64,000 bases of DNA from Peptococcaceae bacterium (GTDB taxonomy: Bacteria; Bacillota; Desulfitobacteriia; Desulfitobacteriales; Syntrophobotulaceae), in contig DUML01000082.1 in assembly GCA_012839895.1 (NCBI GenBank), positions 75,255-139,254 on the forward strand, in the 5' to 3' direction. The notes under the pieces were generated by a model. The model was not told where the DNA came from. It did no database searches and saw only the letters and a list, made by a program, of their open reading frames with translations. The translations under genes and the position numbers were made by a program. Shown piece after piece: positions 28,518 through 36,946 of this stretch. Positions within the stretch are counted from its first letter, which is position 1, and each line of letters opens with the position of its first letter.

Positions 28518-29065
28518 GTTTTGCTCAACTCCTCAAAGTATTGTCTGAGAATCTTCTTCCCCCGATAAAGCCGTGTTTCCACAGTCCTCACACTGATATT
28601 TTCTTCCTTGGCAATTTGTTTGCAGCTTTTGTTTTCTGCATAGCTTTTGCGAAGCACTGTTTGATAGTGTTCTGGGATCCGCTTTAAACATTCCTCTAAC
28701 AATGCTTTCTCTTCTTCCTGAATAACAAAGTCTTGAACAGAAGCGCTTACATCCGCCAGCTTATCGGCCACCTCAGTTAAGCTAAGGCTCTCTCTCCCGA
28801 CTTTGTTAGCGGCCTTCCGTTTGAAATCGATGGCTTTATTTAGAGCAATTTTGGATAGCCAGGTTTTAAAGCCTCGGAATTGATACTGGGAGAGGGATTT
28901 ATAGACCTGTAAGAAAGTTTCTTGGGTCAGATTTTCAGCTTCAAAAGGATCATGTACAACATTAAGACAAATTACATAAACTAAGTTTTTATACTCTTCG
29001 ACTATTAAACGGAAGGCATCTTGATCGCCATTTAATGCCTTTTGGACAATTGCCTCCTGGTCTAT
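28514..29065 (-). CDS. ECF-type RNA polymerase sigma factor, AUA start
   Basis: 183 residues if started at ATA (29065-29063). Region 2 (about residues 12-78) reads AFRLIVEEYKNLVYVI, ENLTQETFLQVYKSL and FKTWLSKIALNKAIDFKRK; region 4 (about 115-175) reads IPEHYQTVLRKSY and ISVRTVETRLYRGKKILR. No ATG, GTG or TTG is in frame upstream of region 2; the first one (GTG, 28771) would delete the whole of region 2. GGAGGGG lies 6 bases before the ATA, and the sequence that follows (DQEAIVQKALNGDQDAF) is the normal opening of such sigma factors. Either a rare AUA start or a point change of ATG. Confidence 0.85.
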   Translation of the reverse strand: MDQEAIVQKALNGDQDAFRLIVEEYKNLVYVICLNVVHDPFEAENLTQETFLQVYKSLSQYQFRGFKTWLSKIALNKAIDFKRKAANKVGRESLSLTEVADKLADVSASVQDFVIQEEEKALLEECLKRIPEHYQTVLRKSYAENKSCKQIAKEENISVRTVETRLYRGKKILRQYFEELSKT

Positions 29066-29177
29066 CTTTTTCCCCTCCCTTCCTTCATAAACATTGACGG
29101 GGATAAGAAGTGTTTTTACTTCATAATTCTAATAACTCTACAAAAAATTAATTAAGCTCATCCCAAACCCTAATAAT

Positions 29178-29215
29178 AAACCAGCCGTAACTTTTAAGTC
29201 CAATACGGCTGGTTT
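29178..29215 (-). terminator. Intrinsic terminator of the ferredoxin gene
   Basis: AAACCAGCCGTA (29178-29189) and TACGGCTGGTTT (29204-29215) form a perfect 12-bp stem, AT-rich on both sides, so it could work in both directions. The T-run is better on the plus strand, but the only adjacent 3' end is the minus-strand ferredoxin. Confidence 0.8.
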
Positions 29216-29257
29216 AAATTTTTTATTAGAGCAAAGTTCAAAAAATCAAAACGATAT

Positions 29258-29446
29258 CTATTCGATTGTAATGGCTTCTACCGGGCACTGCTCCTTGGCT
29301 TCTTGAGCCTTTTCCAATACCTCTTCGGTCAACTCTCCTTCTATTGCCTCAGCTAAACCGTCGTCAGCGATCCGGAATACTTCCGGGCATTCCGCTTCAC
29401 ATACTCCGCAACCGATGCAAAGCTCCTTATCAACAGACGCTCTCAT
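29258..29446 (-). CDS. Single [4Fe-4S] ferredoxin
   Basis: 62-residue soluble electron carrier. Cysteine pattern CIGCGVCEAECPEVF near the N-terminus and CPVEAITIE at the end, as in the one-cluster clostridial/Moorella-type ferredoxins (three Cys of the first group plus the last Cys bind the cluster). Acidic overall. ATG after AAGGGGGAT. Own terminator; partner enzyme unknown. Confidence 0.93.
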   Translation of the reverse strand: MRASVDKELCIGCGVCEAECPEVFRIADDGLAEAIEGELTEEVLEKAQEAKEQCPVEAITIE

Positions 29447-29690
29447 TTCTTTATCCCCCTTTGATAATCCTCTTTTTTGAGTTTGAATAGCGCTTTCTTA
29501 ATCTTAATAATAATTAGCATTTTTTACTTTTTAAATTCAATAATTAGCACCTTTATAAGCCTAATAAATAGAACCTTGTCAGATATCCCTGTAAGAGTAA
29601 CTCTTTTGCAAGTAATAAATTATATTAACATATTTTCCTTAAAATTTACCAGTTTTCTTCGAAAATTACCAGAGGTATTATAAAAAAATT
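29447..29690. other. AT-rich intergenic stretch without a gene
   Basis: Separates the two ferredoxin-type genes. An open frame on the plus strand (29477-29683) encodes only an Ile/Phe/Ser-rich peptide with no ribosome site, so I do not call it. Confidence 0.6.
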
Positions 29691-30470
29691 TTAGATTTCC
29701 TTGATGATCTGCCCCTGGGCGTTAATAATTATTTCACTGTAAGGAACAACGGTTTGCGCCAACAGCATAGCATCTTTTACAGCTCTCGCAATCCCCGTGC
29801 AGCAAGGCACTTCCATTCTAACCACTTTTACGCTGGTTGGATTATTGAACTTAATGATTTCAGCAATTTTTTCTGTATAGTACTCAAGATCGTCCAGTTT
29901 AGGGCAACCAATCAAGGTTATCCTGTCTTTCATAAACTTTTCATGGAAAGAGGCATAGGCATAAGCAGTGCAATCCGCAGCTATAAGCAAATCGGCATTT
30001 TGCAAATATGAAGCCTGAGGATTGATTAAAGTCAACTGAACCGGCCATTGCCTAAGCTCTGAAGGCCGTTCAACCTCTTTGGCGCTTTCCTTTTGAGGAG
30101 TAGCAGGCATTTGTTTAAGCATTGCCGCTCTTGTGCCCGGGCAAGCACAGCCGGAAGAGTGCGCAGCGCCTCCTGTAATTGTCCGAACCTTGTTAACGGG
30201 CTGCTCATCTTTAGGTTCATTTGCCTTATTCAAAGACTTAAGTCTAGCTTGAACCAGCTCATCGTTGTAGGCAGCGGCTTCCCTTTCGATAATTTTAATA
30301 GCCCCTGTGGGACACTCCGGCAGACAATTTCCTAAACCATCGCAGTATTCGTCACTTACAAGTTTAGCTTTACCGTTGACAAGCTCTAAAGCTCCTTCGT
30401 GACAAGCGTTAACACACAGCCCGCAACCGTTGCATTTTTCTTCATTAATCTCGATTATTTTTCTCCGCAT
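29691..30470 (-). CDS. Two-cluster 4Fe-4S protein with C-terminal Cys-rich domain
   Basis: 259 residues. The N-terminus holds two ferredoxin motifs (CNGCGLCVNACHEGAL and CDGLGNCLPECPTGAI). A linker with CACPG follows, then a domain with LIAADCTAYAYASFHEKF, IGCPKLDD and VPCCTGIARAV. Similar dicluster proteins are common in anaerobic Firmicutes and archaea but have no fixed role; redox scaffolding or sensing is a guess. ATG at 30470 is taken because AGG lies 8 bases before it; in-frame starts at 30476 and 30479 also exist. Stands alone between the small ferredoxin and the dms-type operon. Confidence 0.72.
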   Translation of the reverse strand: MRRKIIEINEEKCNGCGLCVNACHEGALELVNGKAKLVSDEYCDGLGNCLPECPTGAIKIIEREAAAYNDELVQARLKSLNKANEPKDEQPVNKVRTITGGAAHSSGCACPGTRAAMLKQMPATPQKESAKEVERPSELRQWPVQLTLINPQASYLQNADLLIAADCTAYAYASFHEKFMKDRITLIGCPKLDDLEYYTEKIAEIIKFNNPTSVKVVRMEVPCCTGIARAVKDAMLLAQTVVPYSEIIINAQGQIIKEI

Positions 30471-30631
30471 TTCCATCACCTTTTCTAAAATATTTATTTT
30501 ATTTAGTAATTACTTATTTGCTTTGTCATTACTATAAAGCATTTAGATCTAAAAAGGCGGTAACTTAGGTTACCCTTTTTATAATTCTTTAATAATCTGG
30601 CTTATTTCGGCAATAATAGTTTCTATAGCAA

Positions 30632-30676
30632 AAGGACTGTTGCCGGCAAACTTCTTGTGTGCCGGCAACAGTCCTT
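30632..30676 (-). terminator. 17-bp perfect hairpin, probable terminator of the dmsABC-like operon
   Basis: AAGGACTGTTGCCGGCA (30632-30648) and TGCCGGCAACAGTCCTT (30660-30676) pair completely around an 11-base loop. It begins 14 bases past the dmsC stop. On the minus strand only TTTT follows, so termination may rely on stem strength. Confidence 0.72.
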
Positions 30677-30690
30677 CAACTAATTAAATT

Positions 30691-31518
30691 TTAAAGAATC
30701 CCGAAACCAATTGGTATGCCCGAAGCATAGAAAAGATAACGTCCCAGGAATTCGCCTACCACCAAGACTAAAGCAGCCACATACAAGAAATTAGCCTGGC
30801 TTGCCAATCGGCCTGTTCGGGAAAGAACCAAAATAAGAATACCCCCCAGCAGACAAAGCCAGCGGAAGAATACGGTCAGGCTCAAACTGCCGGCGAGGAG
30901 AGCAATACTTTCCTGACCGGCACCGGCAAGAGACCCTAAGCCTGCCACATAACCGGGCAGAAAAGCTGTCTGCAGAAGCACCACACCTAAAACAACTAAA
31001 TCCAAACGGGGAAGTGTTTCTAATTTTTCTCGACCGAAAGTAACAAAGTAAACTATAGCTCCGAGAACTAAAGTTGTAGCGTAGAAATCGACTATAGTAT
31101 GCACGCTCTGCCAAGCAGGGATTATGGTTTGCCTATAAAGCTGAGCCATAGCAAAGACAGCAGCCAGTCCTGTTAGGGATAAAAGTATGCTAAGACCTTT
31201 CTGCAGGGATTGGGCTTTCCCGGTCCTTTCCAACCAGCAGAAAACAAGAAGCAAGACAAAGAATCCTCCGCTCAAGAAGATCTCCCTGCTTAACCAGGAA
31301 CTGGCCAGATTGGACATGCTGGTAAGAGCTAAGTGGGGCTTGCCTAAATGCACCAGGGAAGCAACCATACCGATGGCACTGAGAAGCAAAGCAACTAAAG
31401 TATTGGTTTTAAATTCCAAGTTTTCTTTATTTTTAAAGCTAAGAATAGTGACCCAAACAATAGTCCCTATAGCCGCCTGCATTGTTAGAGTAAAAATGAT
31501 TAACGGCAATTCTTTCAT
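30691..31518 (-). CDS. dmsC: DmsC-type membrane anchor subunit
   Basis: 275 residues, eight predicted helices, matching the DmsC anchor that passes electrons from menaquinol to the Fe-S subunit (DMSO reductase type). Opening segment MKELPLIIFTLTMQAAIGTIVW and SLVHLGKPHLALTSMSNLASSWLSREIF are characteristic. ATG after GGAGG. Third gene of the A-B-C set, 14 bases after the B gene. It has no haem ligands expected for NarI-type anchors. Confidence 0.9.
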   Translation of the reverse strand: MKELPLIIFTLTMQAAIGTIVWVTILSFKNKENLEFKTNTLVALLLSAIGMVASLVHLGKPHLALTSMSNLASSWLSREIFLSGGFFVLLLVFCWLERTGKAQSLQKGLSILLSLTGLAAVFAMAQLYRQTIIPAWQSVHTIVDFYATTLVLGAIVYFVTFGREKLETLPRLDLVVLGVVLLQTAFLPGYVAGLGSLAGAGQESIALLAGSLSLTVFFRWLCLLGGILILVLSRTGRLASQANFLYVAALVLVVGEFLGRYLFYASGIPIGFGIL

Positions 31519-31532
31519 AATGAACCTCCTTC

Positions 31533-32105
31533 CTATTTGATAGCTTTTTGGTGGGGGGTAAGAACCAAAGAAGGTAAGGTTATGTCAGCGCTCGGAAGCC
31601 CTTTGATTTCATTCACTTTTCCGTATTTCTGCCGTAACTCTTCCAAAGGGCCAAATTCAATAACACGCATAATACAGGCATCAACACAAGCTGGATTTTT
31701 TCCTTGCTGCTGCAAATCAATGCAAAAATTGCATTTGCTGACGGTTTTGCCTGCTAATTGCGGAGCTTCGTAGGGGCAAGACCAGGTGCAATAACCGCAC
31801 CCAATACATTTATCCTGGTCAACTAAAACAATACCGTCTTCTGTCCTTTTATACATCGCTCCGGTGGGGCAGTTTTCTACACATTTAGGTTTTTCGCAGT
31901 GGTTACAGGATAACGACAGCCAATAAGCGAAAACATTGCTTCTAAAAACACCTTTGTCCTCCAGGGAGTCTCCGCCTTGAAATTCCCGCACTTTGCGCCA
32001 GAGCTGACCTGGTTGTAAATCGTTTTTGTCCTTGCAGGCGATCTGACAAGTAAAACACCCTATACAACATTGTTGATCAACGTAAAACCCCAATTGCTTG
32101 GCCAT
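31533..32105 (-). CDS. dmsB: DmsB-type Fe-S electron-transfer subunit
   Basis: 190 residues with four [4Fe-4S] motifs in the usual order: CCIGCFTCQIACK, CNHCEKPKCVENCPTGAMY, CIGCGYCTWSCPYEAP and CNFCIDLQQQGKNPACVDAC. Carries electrons between the anchor and the molybdopterin subunit. No signal peptide of its own, as expected: it should be exported together with the Tat-bearing A subunit. ATG after GGAGGTG. Located 12 bases after the A subunit gene. Confidence 0.93.
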   Translation of the reverse strand: MAKQLGFYVDQQCCIGCFTCQIACKDKNDLQPGQLWRKVREFQGGDSLEDKGVFRSNVFAYWLSLSCNHCEKPKCVENCPTGAMYKRTEDGIVLVDQDKCIGCGYCTWSCPYEAPQLAGKTVSKCNFCIDLQQQGKNPACVDACIMRVIEFGPLEELRQKYGKVNEIKGLPSADITLPSLVLTPHQKAIK

Positions 32106-32117
32106 TCAAATCACCTC

Positions 32118-34517
32118 CTAAACCTTTTCCACTTGAACCAGATTTGTATGCTGCGGATTGCCCCAAGCTAAAGCAGTTGGTTTCCAGGTGGTGAGAGTAT
32201 TAATGCAGCCTCTTTGATCCACTCCCTTGGCATCAGGGCTATACCAAGCGCCTTGCGGCAGATCACATACCCCTGGAATAACCCGCGGTGTCACCTTCAC
32301 TCTGACCAGGACAGTGCCACGGTCATTAAACACTTTGACCAGATCTCCATCCTTGATTCCCCTGGCGGAAGCGTCTTGGGGGTTCAACCATAATCTTTGC
32401 GGTTCGACTTCTTCTAACCAAGGCATATTGTCAAAAGTGGAGTGTACCCGCCGTTTAGTGTGATGGCCGATACATTGCAAGGGATACTTTTCTCTTAAGG
32501 GATCATGCGGGCCTTCGGCCACCGGAATATATTTAGGTATAGCCGGAATATCATGGGGCCTGTTCATATCGTATAGAGTTTTGGAGAAAATTTCGACTTT
32601 GCCGGAAGGAGTCGGTAAGGGATTGGCTTCCGGATCTTTCACAAAATCCTCGTAAGCCACAATTTTGTTAGCTTTGGTTTTATAAATACCCTTGGCTCTG
32701 AATTCTTCAAAGGAGGGAAAATCAGGATGGGCAGCCTGGGCTACGGCGACAAATTCTCGTAAGTATTGCTGCTGTGTTTTCCCTTCATTAAACTTGTCTT
32801 CAACGCCGAGCCGTTTAGCCAGTTCCAGACATATTTCGTAAACGCTTTTGCATTCATACATGGGTTCCACCAGCTTTTGCCCATACAATGCCAGCCCTTG
32901 CCCCAAGGCACGGGTAATAATATCCTCTTGTTCAAACTGGGTGATATCCGGCATGATTATATCAGCATATTCCATGCTGGGAGTCATAAAAGTATCGATC
33001 CCCAGAATGAATTCACACTTGCTGGTATCTTTCAGGAGAGCCGTGGTGCGCCCGGTATCGGCATGCTGGTTGACCAAAGCGTTGCCACCGTAATTCCAAA
33101 TAAACTTAATCCCTGATTTTAGACGCTCCGCGCCTTGCAATCCGCCGTTTTCCTTGGTATGGTTGCCGCCCTTTTCAATTGCATCGGTAAACATGAAGAA
33201 AGATATTTTAGCCTGAACAGGGTTTACTCCTGCGGGAAAAGCCCCCATTTTCACCGAATTAAAACCTTCATACAAACCTGGGTTGGAACCAAGAACACCC
33301 ATATTTCCTGTCATTAAAGCCAAAATTGGTACAGAGAGAGCTTGAAATTCGCCGTTGGCGTGGCGTTGCATCCCCCTGCCTTGAAGGAAAAAGCAAGGTT
33401 TGGTTGTGGCCATTTCTCTGGCTAATTGTTTGATAATCTGAACCGGAACACCGGTAATTTGGGAAGCCCACTCAGGTGTTTTCGGTTGTCCGTCCGCTAA
33501 ACCCAGAACATAACTCTTATAAGAATTTCCGGGGGGAATTCCTTCCGGTAAATGCTCATCATCAAAACCTACACAGTATTTATCCAAAAAAGCCTGGTCA
33601 TGCAGTCCTTCAGTCAGCATTACATAAGCCAGACCGGCTACCAAAGCGCTGTCCGTAGTCGGGCGAATGGGAACCCACTGGTCGGCAAAGGTGCCCACTG
33701 TATCACTGAACCTGGGATCAATGACGATAATCTTTGTTCCCTTCTTTTTGGCTAATTTAAGGTAATAAGTGGTATTAAGACCGCCAACTCTGGTGCTGGC
33801 CGGATTGTCCCCAAACATCACAATTAGCTTGGCATCGGGGAATGTATTGGGAGAGCTACCACCGTAAGGGGAACCAAACATATAAGGAATTGCATACATG
33901 TAGTTGGCTTGACTATAGTTGCCGTAGAATCCCAGATATCCTCCGAGAGCGTTGAGGAGGCGTGCGGTCGGCCCACCCATATAACTTTGGTTAAAAGCTC
34001 CGCCCACCCCTGAAGCATAGATGAAATAGACAGACTCATTGCCATATTGATCAATAATCCGCTTTAATTCCCGGGCCGTAGTATCAAAGGCTTCTTCCCA
34101 AGTGATTTTTTCCCATTTGCCTTCTCCCCGTTCGCCAACCCTTTTCATGGGGTATTTCAAGCGATCCGGATGATATAAGCGTTGCCTCTGCGATCTTCCT
34201 TTCAAACATGCTCTGGCTTGGAGATCGTCCTCGGTATCCGGGCCTTCGTTATCCGTGGTAAAACTCATTACCACCCCATCTTTGACCTGCCCTTTAATCT
34301 GGCAGCGCCCACCGCAGTTATGCCAGCAAATCGATGGTAAGGTTTCCACACCGGCTTGCCTTTGTCCCGCCTGAGCAACAGCAGGCTCTGAAGCGCCGCC
34401 CTGCCCAAAGGGCACACAACCCACCAGGGTTGCTGAGCCTGCCATGGCAGCACTCCATTTAAGGAATGAGCGACGGCTTAAGGTGTAATTTCTCTTAACC
34501 TTAGTTTCGTTTTCCAT
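32118..34517 (-). CDS. dmsA: DmsA-like molybdopterin oxidoreductase, Tat-exported
   Basis: 799-residue catalytic subunit binding Mo-bisPGD and one [4Fe-4S]. A Tat signal with SRRSFLKW (residues 14-21) precedes LVGC, so it may also be lipid-anchored. Cluster ligands Cys64, Cys68, Cys72 and Cys104; the putative Mo ligand is Ser202 in YGNYS, the DMSO-reductase pattern. ATG at 34517 has GGGAGG upstream and starts just before the Tat motif; an in-frame start at 34703 would put 62 extra residues before it. The substrate (DMSO, TMAO, another S- or N-oxide) cannot be fixed from sequence. The TorD-like chaperone diverges from it. Confidence 0.9.
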   Translation of the reverse strand: MENETKVKRNYTLSRRSFLKWSAAMAGSATLVGCVPFGQGGASEPAVAQAGQRQAGVETLPSICWHNCGGRCQIKGQVKDGVVMSFTTDNEGPDTEDDLQARACLKGRSQRQRLYHPDRLKYPMKRVGERGEGKWEKITWEEAFDTTARELKRIIDQYGNESVYFIYASGVGGAFNQSYMGGPTARLLNALGGYLGFYGNYSQANYMYAIPYMFGSPYGGSSPNTFPDAKLIVMFGDNPASTRVGGLNTTYYLKLAKKKGTKIIVIDPRFSDTVGTFADQWVPIRPTTDSALVAGLAYVMLTEGLHDQAFLDKYCVGFDDEHLPEGIPPGNSYKSYVLGLADGQPKTPEWASQITGVPVQIIKQLAREMATTKPCFFLQGRGMQRHANGEFQALSVPILALMTGNMGVLGSNPGLYEGFNSVKMGAFPAGVNPVQAKISFFMFTDAIEKGGNHTKENGGLQGAERLKSGIKFIWNYGGNALVNQHADTGRTTALLKDTSKCEFILGIDTFMTPSMEYADIIMPDITQFEQEDIITRALGQGLALYGQKLVEPMYECKSVYEICLELAKRLGVEDKFNEGKTQQQYLREFVAVAQAAHPDFPSFEEFRAKGIYKTKANKIVAYEDFVKDPEANPLPTPSGKVEIFSKTLYDMNRPHDIPAIPKYIPVAEGPHDPLREKYPLQCIGHHTKRRVHSTFDNMPWLEEVEPQRLWLNPQDASARGIKDGDLVKVFNDRGTVLVRVKVTPRVIPGVCDLPQGAWYSPDAKGVDQRGCINTLTTWKPTALAWGNPQHTNLVQVEKV

Positions 34518-34825
34518 GCCTTTGTCAACCTCCCTCTTCTTAATCCCTTTTCTTGCTCTTGTTTGCAATGCTATTTTCTCATAAAGGTTTTTGTAAGCCT
34601 GAACAAAGATAGACCTTAAATTTTGTAAAAAATAACAAATATCTTTACGGGTAAGGATTAGGGAGTCTTCCGGCACAGTTTTCAACAAATCCTTCTTTGG
34701 CAAATTGCAGATATTGCGGTTAAATGTTTCTTTCCTTTTCGGACTAAGGAAGGTAATATAAGACTATATCGATGATCAGTTTTCGCCTGCAAAAATTTTT
34801 AGGTTTTAGAAAAGGGAGGATTTAG
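34518..34825. other. Divergent intergenic region dmsA-like / torD-like
   Basis: 308 bases, AT-rich, holding both divergent promoters. The ribosome site GGGAGGA of the chaperone gene is at about 34815. I find no convincing FNR, Rex or CRP palindrome and no clear -35/-10 pair. Confidence 0.5.
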
Positions 34826-35515
34826 ATGATAGCCAACGAAAATTCGCTAAACAACGAGACCTTATTATTGGAAATAAGAAAATTCCTTTATTTTTTCCTA
34901 AGCAATTCTTTCTTTCATATTCCCAATGAAGAAACCATAAGAATGATAATTGAGCACAAGCTTTTTGCAGAATTCCCTCTCGTAATAGACAACCCCGAAT
35001 TCCAAGAAGCCTTGTCCCTCCTCAATATCTGGTCCCAGGATTTCAGCGAAGATAATTTGCCAGAGGTTTTAAGTGTTTTGCGCCAAGACTACACCCATCT
35101 CTTCCTTGGGCCCGGCCATCTGCCAGCGCCACCCTGGGAATCAGTCTATTTAACTGAAGAAAAGCTGACTTTTGGGGAACCGACTTTGCAAGTCAGAGCC
35201 TTCTACCGGCGTTTTGGAGTCGCGTTTGAACGCCAAAATACGGAACCGGATGACCATTTCGGTCTGGAAATGGAGTTCATGGCCCAATTAATCGCCAAAC
35301 AAATTGCTGCAATCGCTGCCGGTCAAGAACAGGAAGCCAACCTGCTCCAACAAACCCAGCTCACTTTTTTGCAGGAACACCCGCTAAGATGGCTGGAGGA
35401 CTTTACCGCCAACATCATCTCAGCCGCCCAAACTCCCTATTACCGAGGCTTAGCCCTTTTGGCCCGCAACTACCTGACCTGGGATTATGCTACCCTGCAA
35501 GAACAAGCCGATTAA
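34826..35515 (+). CDS. TorD/DmsD-family redox enzyme maturation chaperone
   Basis: 229-residue all-helical cytoplasmic chaperone that by family knowledge guards the Tat signal of a molybdoenzyme during cofactor insertion. Marks: LRQDYTHLFLGPGHLPAPPWESVYL and EPDDHFGLEMEFMAQLI (the conserved E-PDH-x8-F-M motif). ATG after GGGAGGA. Faces the dmsA-like gene and lies upstream of the regulator and second molybdoenzyme. Its client is presumably the Tat-bearing DmsA, since the second enzyme has no signal. Confidence 0.9.
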   Translation: MIANENSLNNETLLLEIRKFLYFFLSNSFFHIPNEETIRMIIEHKLFAEFPLVIDNPEFQEALSLLNIWSQDFSEDNLPEVLSVLRQDYTHLFLGPGHLPAPPWESVYLTEEKLTFGEPTLQVRAFYRRFGVAFERQNTEPDDHFGLEMEFMAQLIAKQIAAIAAGQEQEANLLQQTQLTFLQEHPLRWLEDFTANIISAAQTPYYRGLALLARNYLTWDYATLQEQAD

Positions 35516-35639
35516 CCGCTCTCTACTTTGTTTCAAATGCCTACTTAGAAGGAAAATTTCAGCTAAAAGTATAATTATTAATGCCTAAAGAAGCAGCCTG
35601 GTTAAGTACAAAGTTTGGCACTGGTTTTCTCTAAAGAAG

Positions 35640-36864
35640 ATGAAAATGTTAGCGACAGACCTTCTCAATTTTCAAAACGAGTTATTGGCAGAATTAACTT
35701 CAGAAAACTGCGTGCACAGATTATGCCAAAGGATCAGCCAGCAAACGGCCAGTTCCGTCCTTATTACCAACCCATCTTACAGGGTTATTGCTTGCGCCGC
35801 TCTGCCGGAAGAGACTGAAGAACTAAGTCAAAAGTATTTAAAAGTTTCACCTTTAGCGGTTAAGGACTATTACCGGATTACGGCAGGCGAAGGCCAAGCC
35901 AAAACCGGTTTTATCTTTCCTCTGCGCAGAAACCATGAAATATGTGGCTATCTTATAGTAGTACATAAGAACCCTCAAGCCGAGGAAATCCGTCAAATGG
36001 CTGAGCAGGCCGGCAAAATATGCACCCTTGCCCTACTGACGCAAGAACAGTATTTAAAAGTAGAACGCCGGTATCAGGATGCTTTTATCTTTGACTTATT
36101 ATATGGAAATATCGATTCTAATGAAGATATTATTGCTTGGGGAGAAATCTGGGGATGGAACTTTCGTCTCCCGCATTGTGTTCTGGTTTTTGAATTGGAT
36201 GATTATGAACAATACTCTGCCGATAAAGAGCTTGTTCTTACCCTTCAGGATATTATCACCGCTGAAATAACCAAATTGCCCCAAGCACCAATTGTTTTTC
36301 GCAAAAAAGGGGAAGTGGCGGTTATCCTTGTCGCAGATAAAAGCAATGCCCACGAACGTATTGCCTATCTCGATCTCTTGGTCAAAAAAAATAATGGCTC
36401 TGGCCGAAGAAAGACTTAGCCCCAGGATTGTGCGGGTAGGCTCAGGGCGAACTTATCAAACAGCTAACGAAATATTTCGCAGCTACCAGGAAGCTAAAGT
36501 TGCTCTGGAATTGGGCCGCATCATGAATATCAGATCAAAGACACCGTTTTTCCGCGAGCTGGGTCTCGCCCGCATTCTTTATAATCACGACCAACAGGAA
36601 TTAGAGGAATTCTATTGGGATACTATAGGAGATTTGGTCCGCTATGATACGGAGCAAAACGGGGATTTAATCAAAACTTTAGAAAAGTTTCTCCTAAACA
36701 GCTGTGATCTCAAAGCTGCGGCCGACGCTCTTTTTCTCCATCCTAATACTTTAAGATACCGCTTAAAGAAAATTGAAGAGATTCTTGAGATCAACCTTAA
36801 CGATTTCGATACCAAATTAGACCTGATGACGGCGCTCAAGATTAAACATATCAAAAAAGTCTAG
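35640..36864 (+). pseudogene. PucR/CdaR-type regulator, frameshifted at an 8-A run
   Basis: Two overlapping frames make up one regulator. Frame 1 (35640-36419, 259 residues) holds a GAF-like N-terminal part and stops soon after LLVKKNN. The second frame (to 36864) resumes with MALAEERLSPRIVRVG and ends in the PucR C-terminal HTH (KAAADALFLHPNTLRYRLKKIEE). The break is at A8 (36384-36391); with seven A the frame is continuous, giving about 407 residues. So it is a one-base insertion, a sequencing error, or a slippage site. The start is weak (no good ribosome site). The intact form would be a transcription regulator of the nearby molybdoenzyme genes, by position only. Confidence 0.8.
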
Positions 36865-36946
36865 CCTCGGCTAAAGATCGGCTAAAGATATGAAGTAAAA
36901 GGGTAAGCAAAATATAGGCTGAGCAAAAAGAGCGAGGAGGAAGAGC

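Noticed and set aside
28514-28771. Stand-alone 85-residue region-4 sigma protein
   Set aside because: The same frame continues upstream through a complete region 2 to an ATA with an ideal ribosome site.
29477-29683. 68-codon plus-strand frame between ferredoxin genes
   Set aside because: AT-rich, Ile/Phe/Ser composition, no Shine-Dalgarno and no recognisable domain.
35614-35635. Sigma-54-like TTTGGCAC before the regulator gene
   Set aside because: The -12 GC is absent at the required spacing.
36292-36864. Separate small HTH regulator starting at 36292
   Set aside because: The first 40 residues are the shadow of the upstream frame; homologous sequence begins only after the A-run, so it is the second half of one frameshifted gene.
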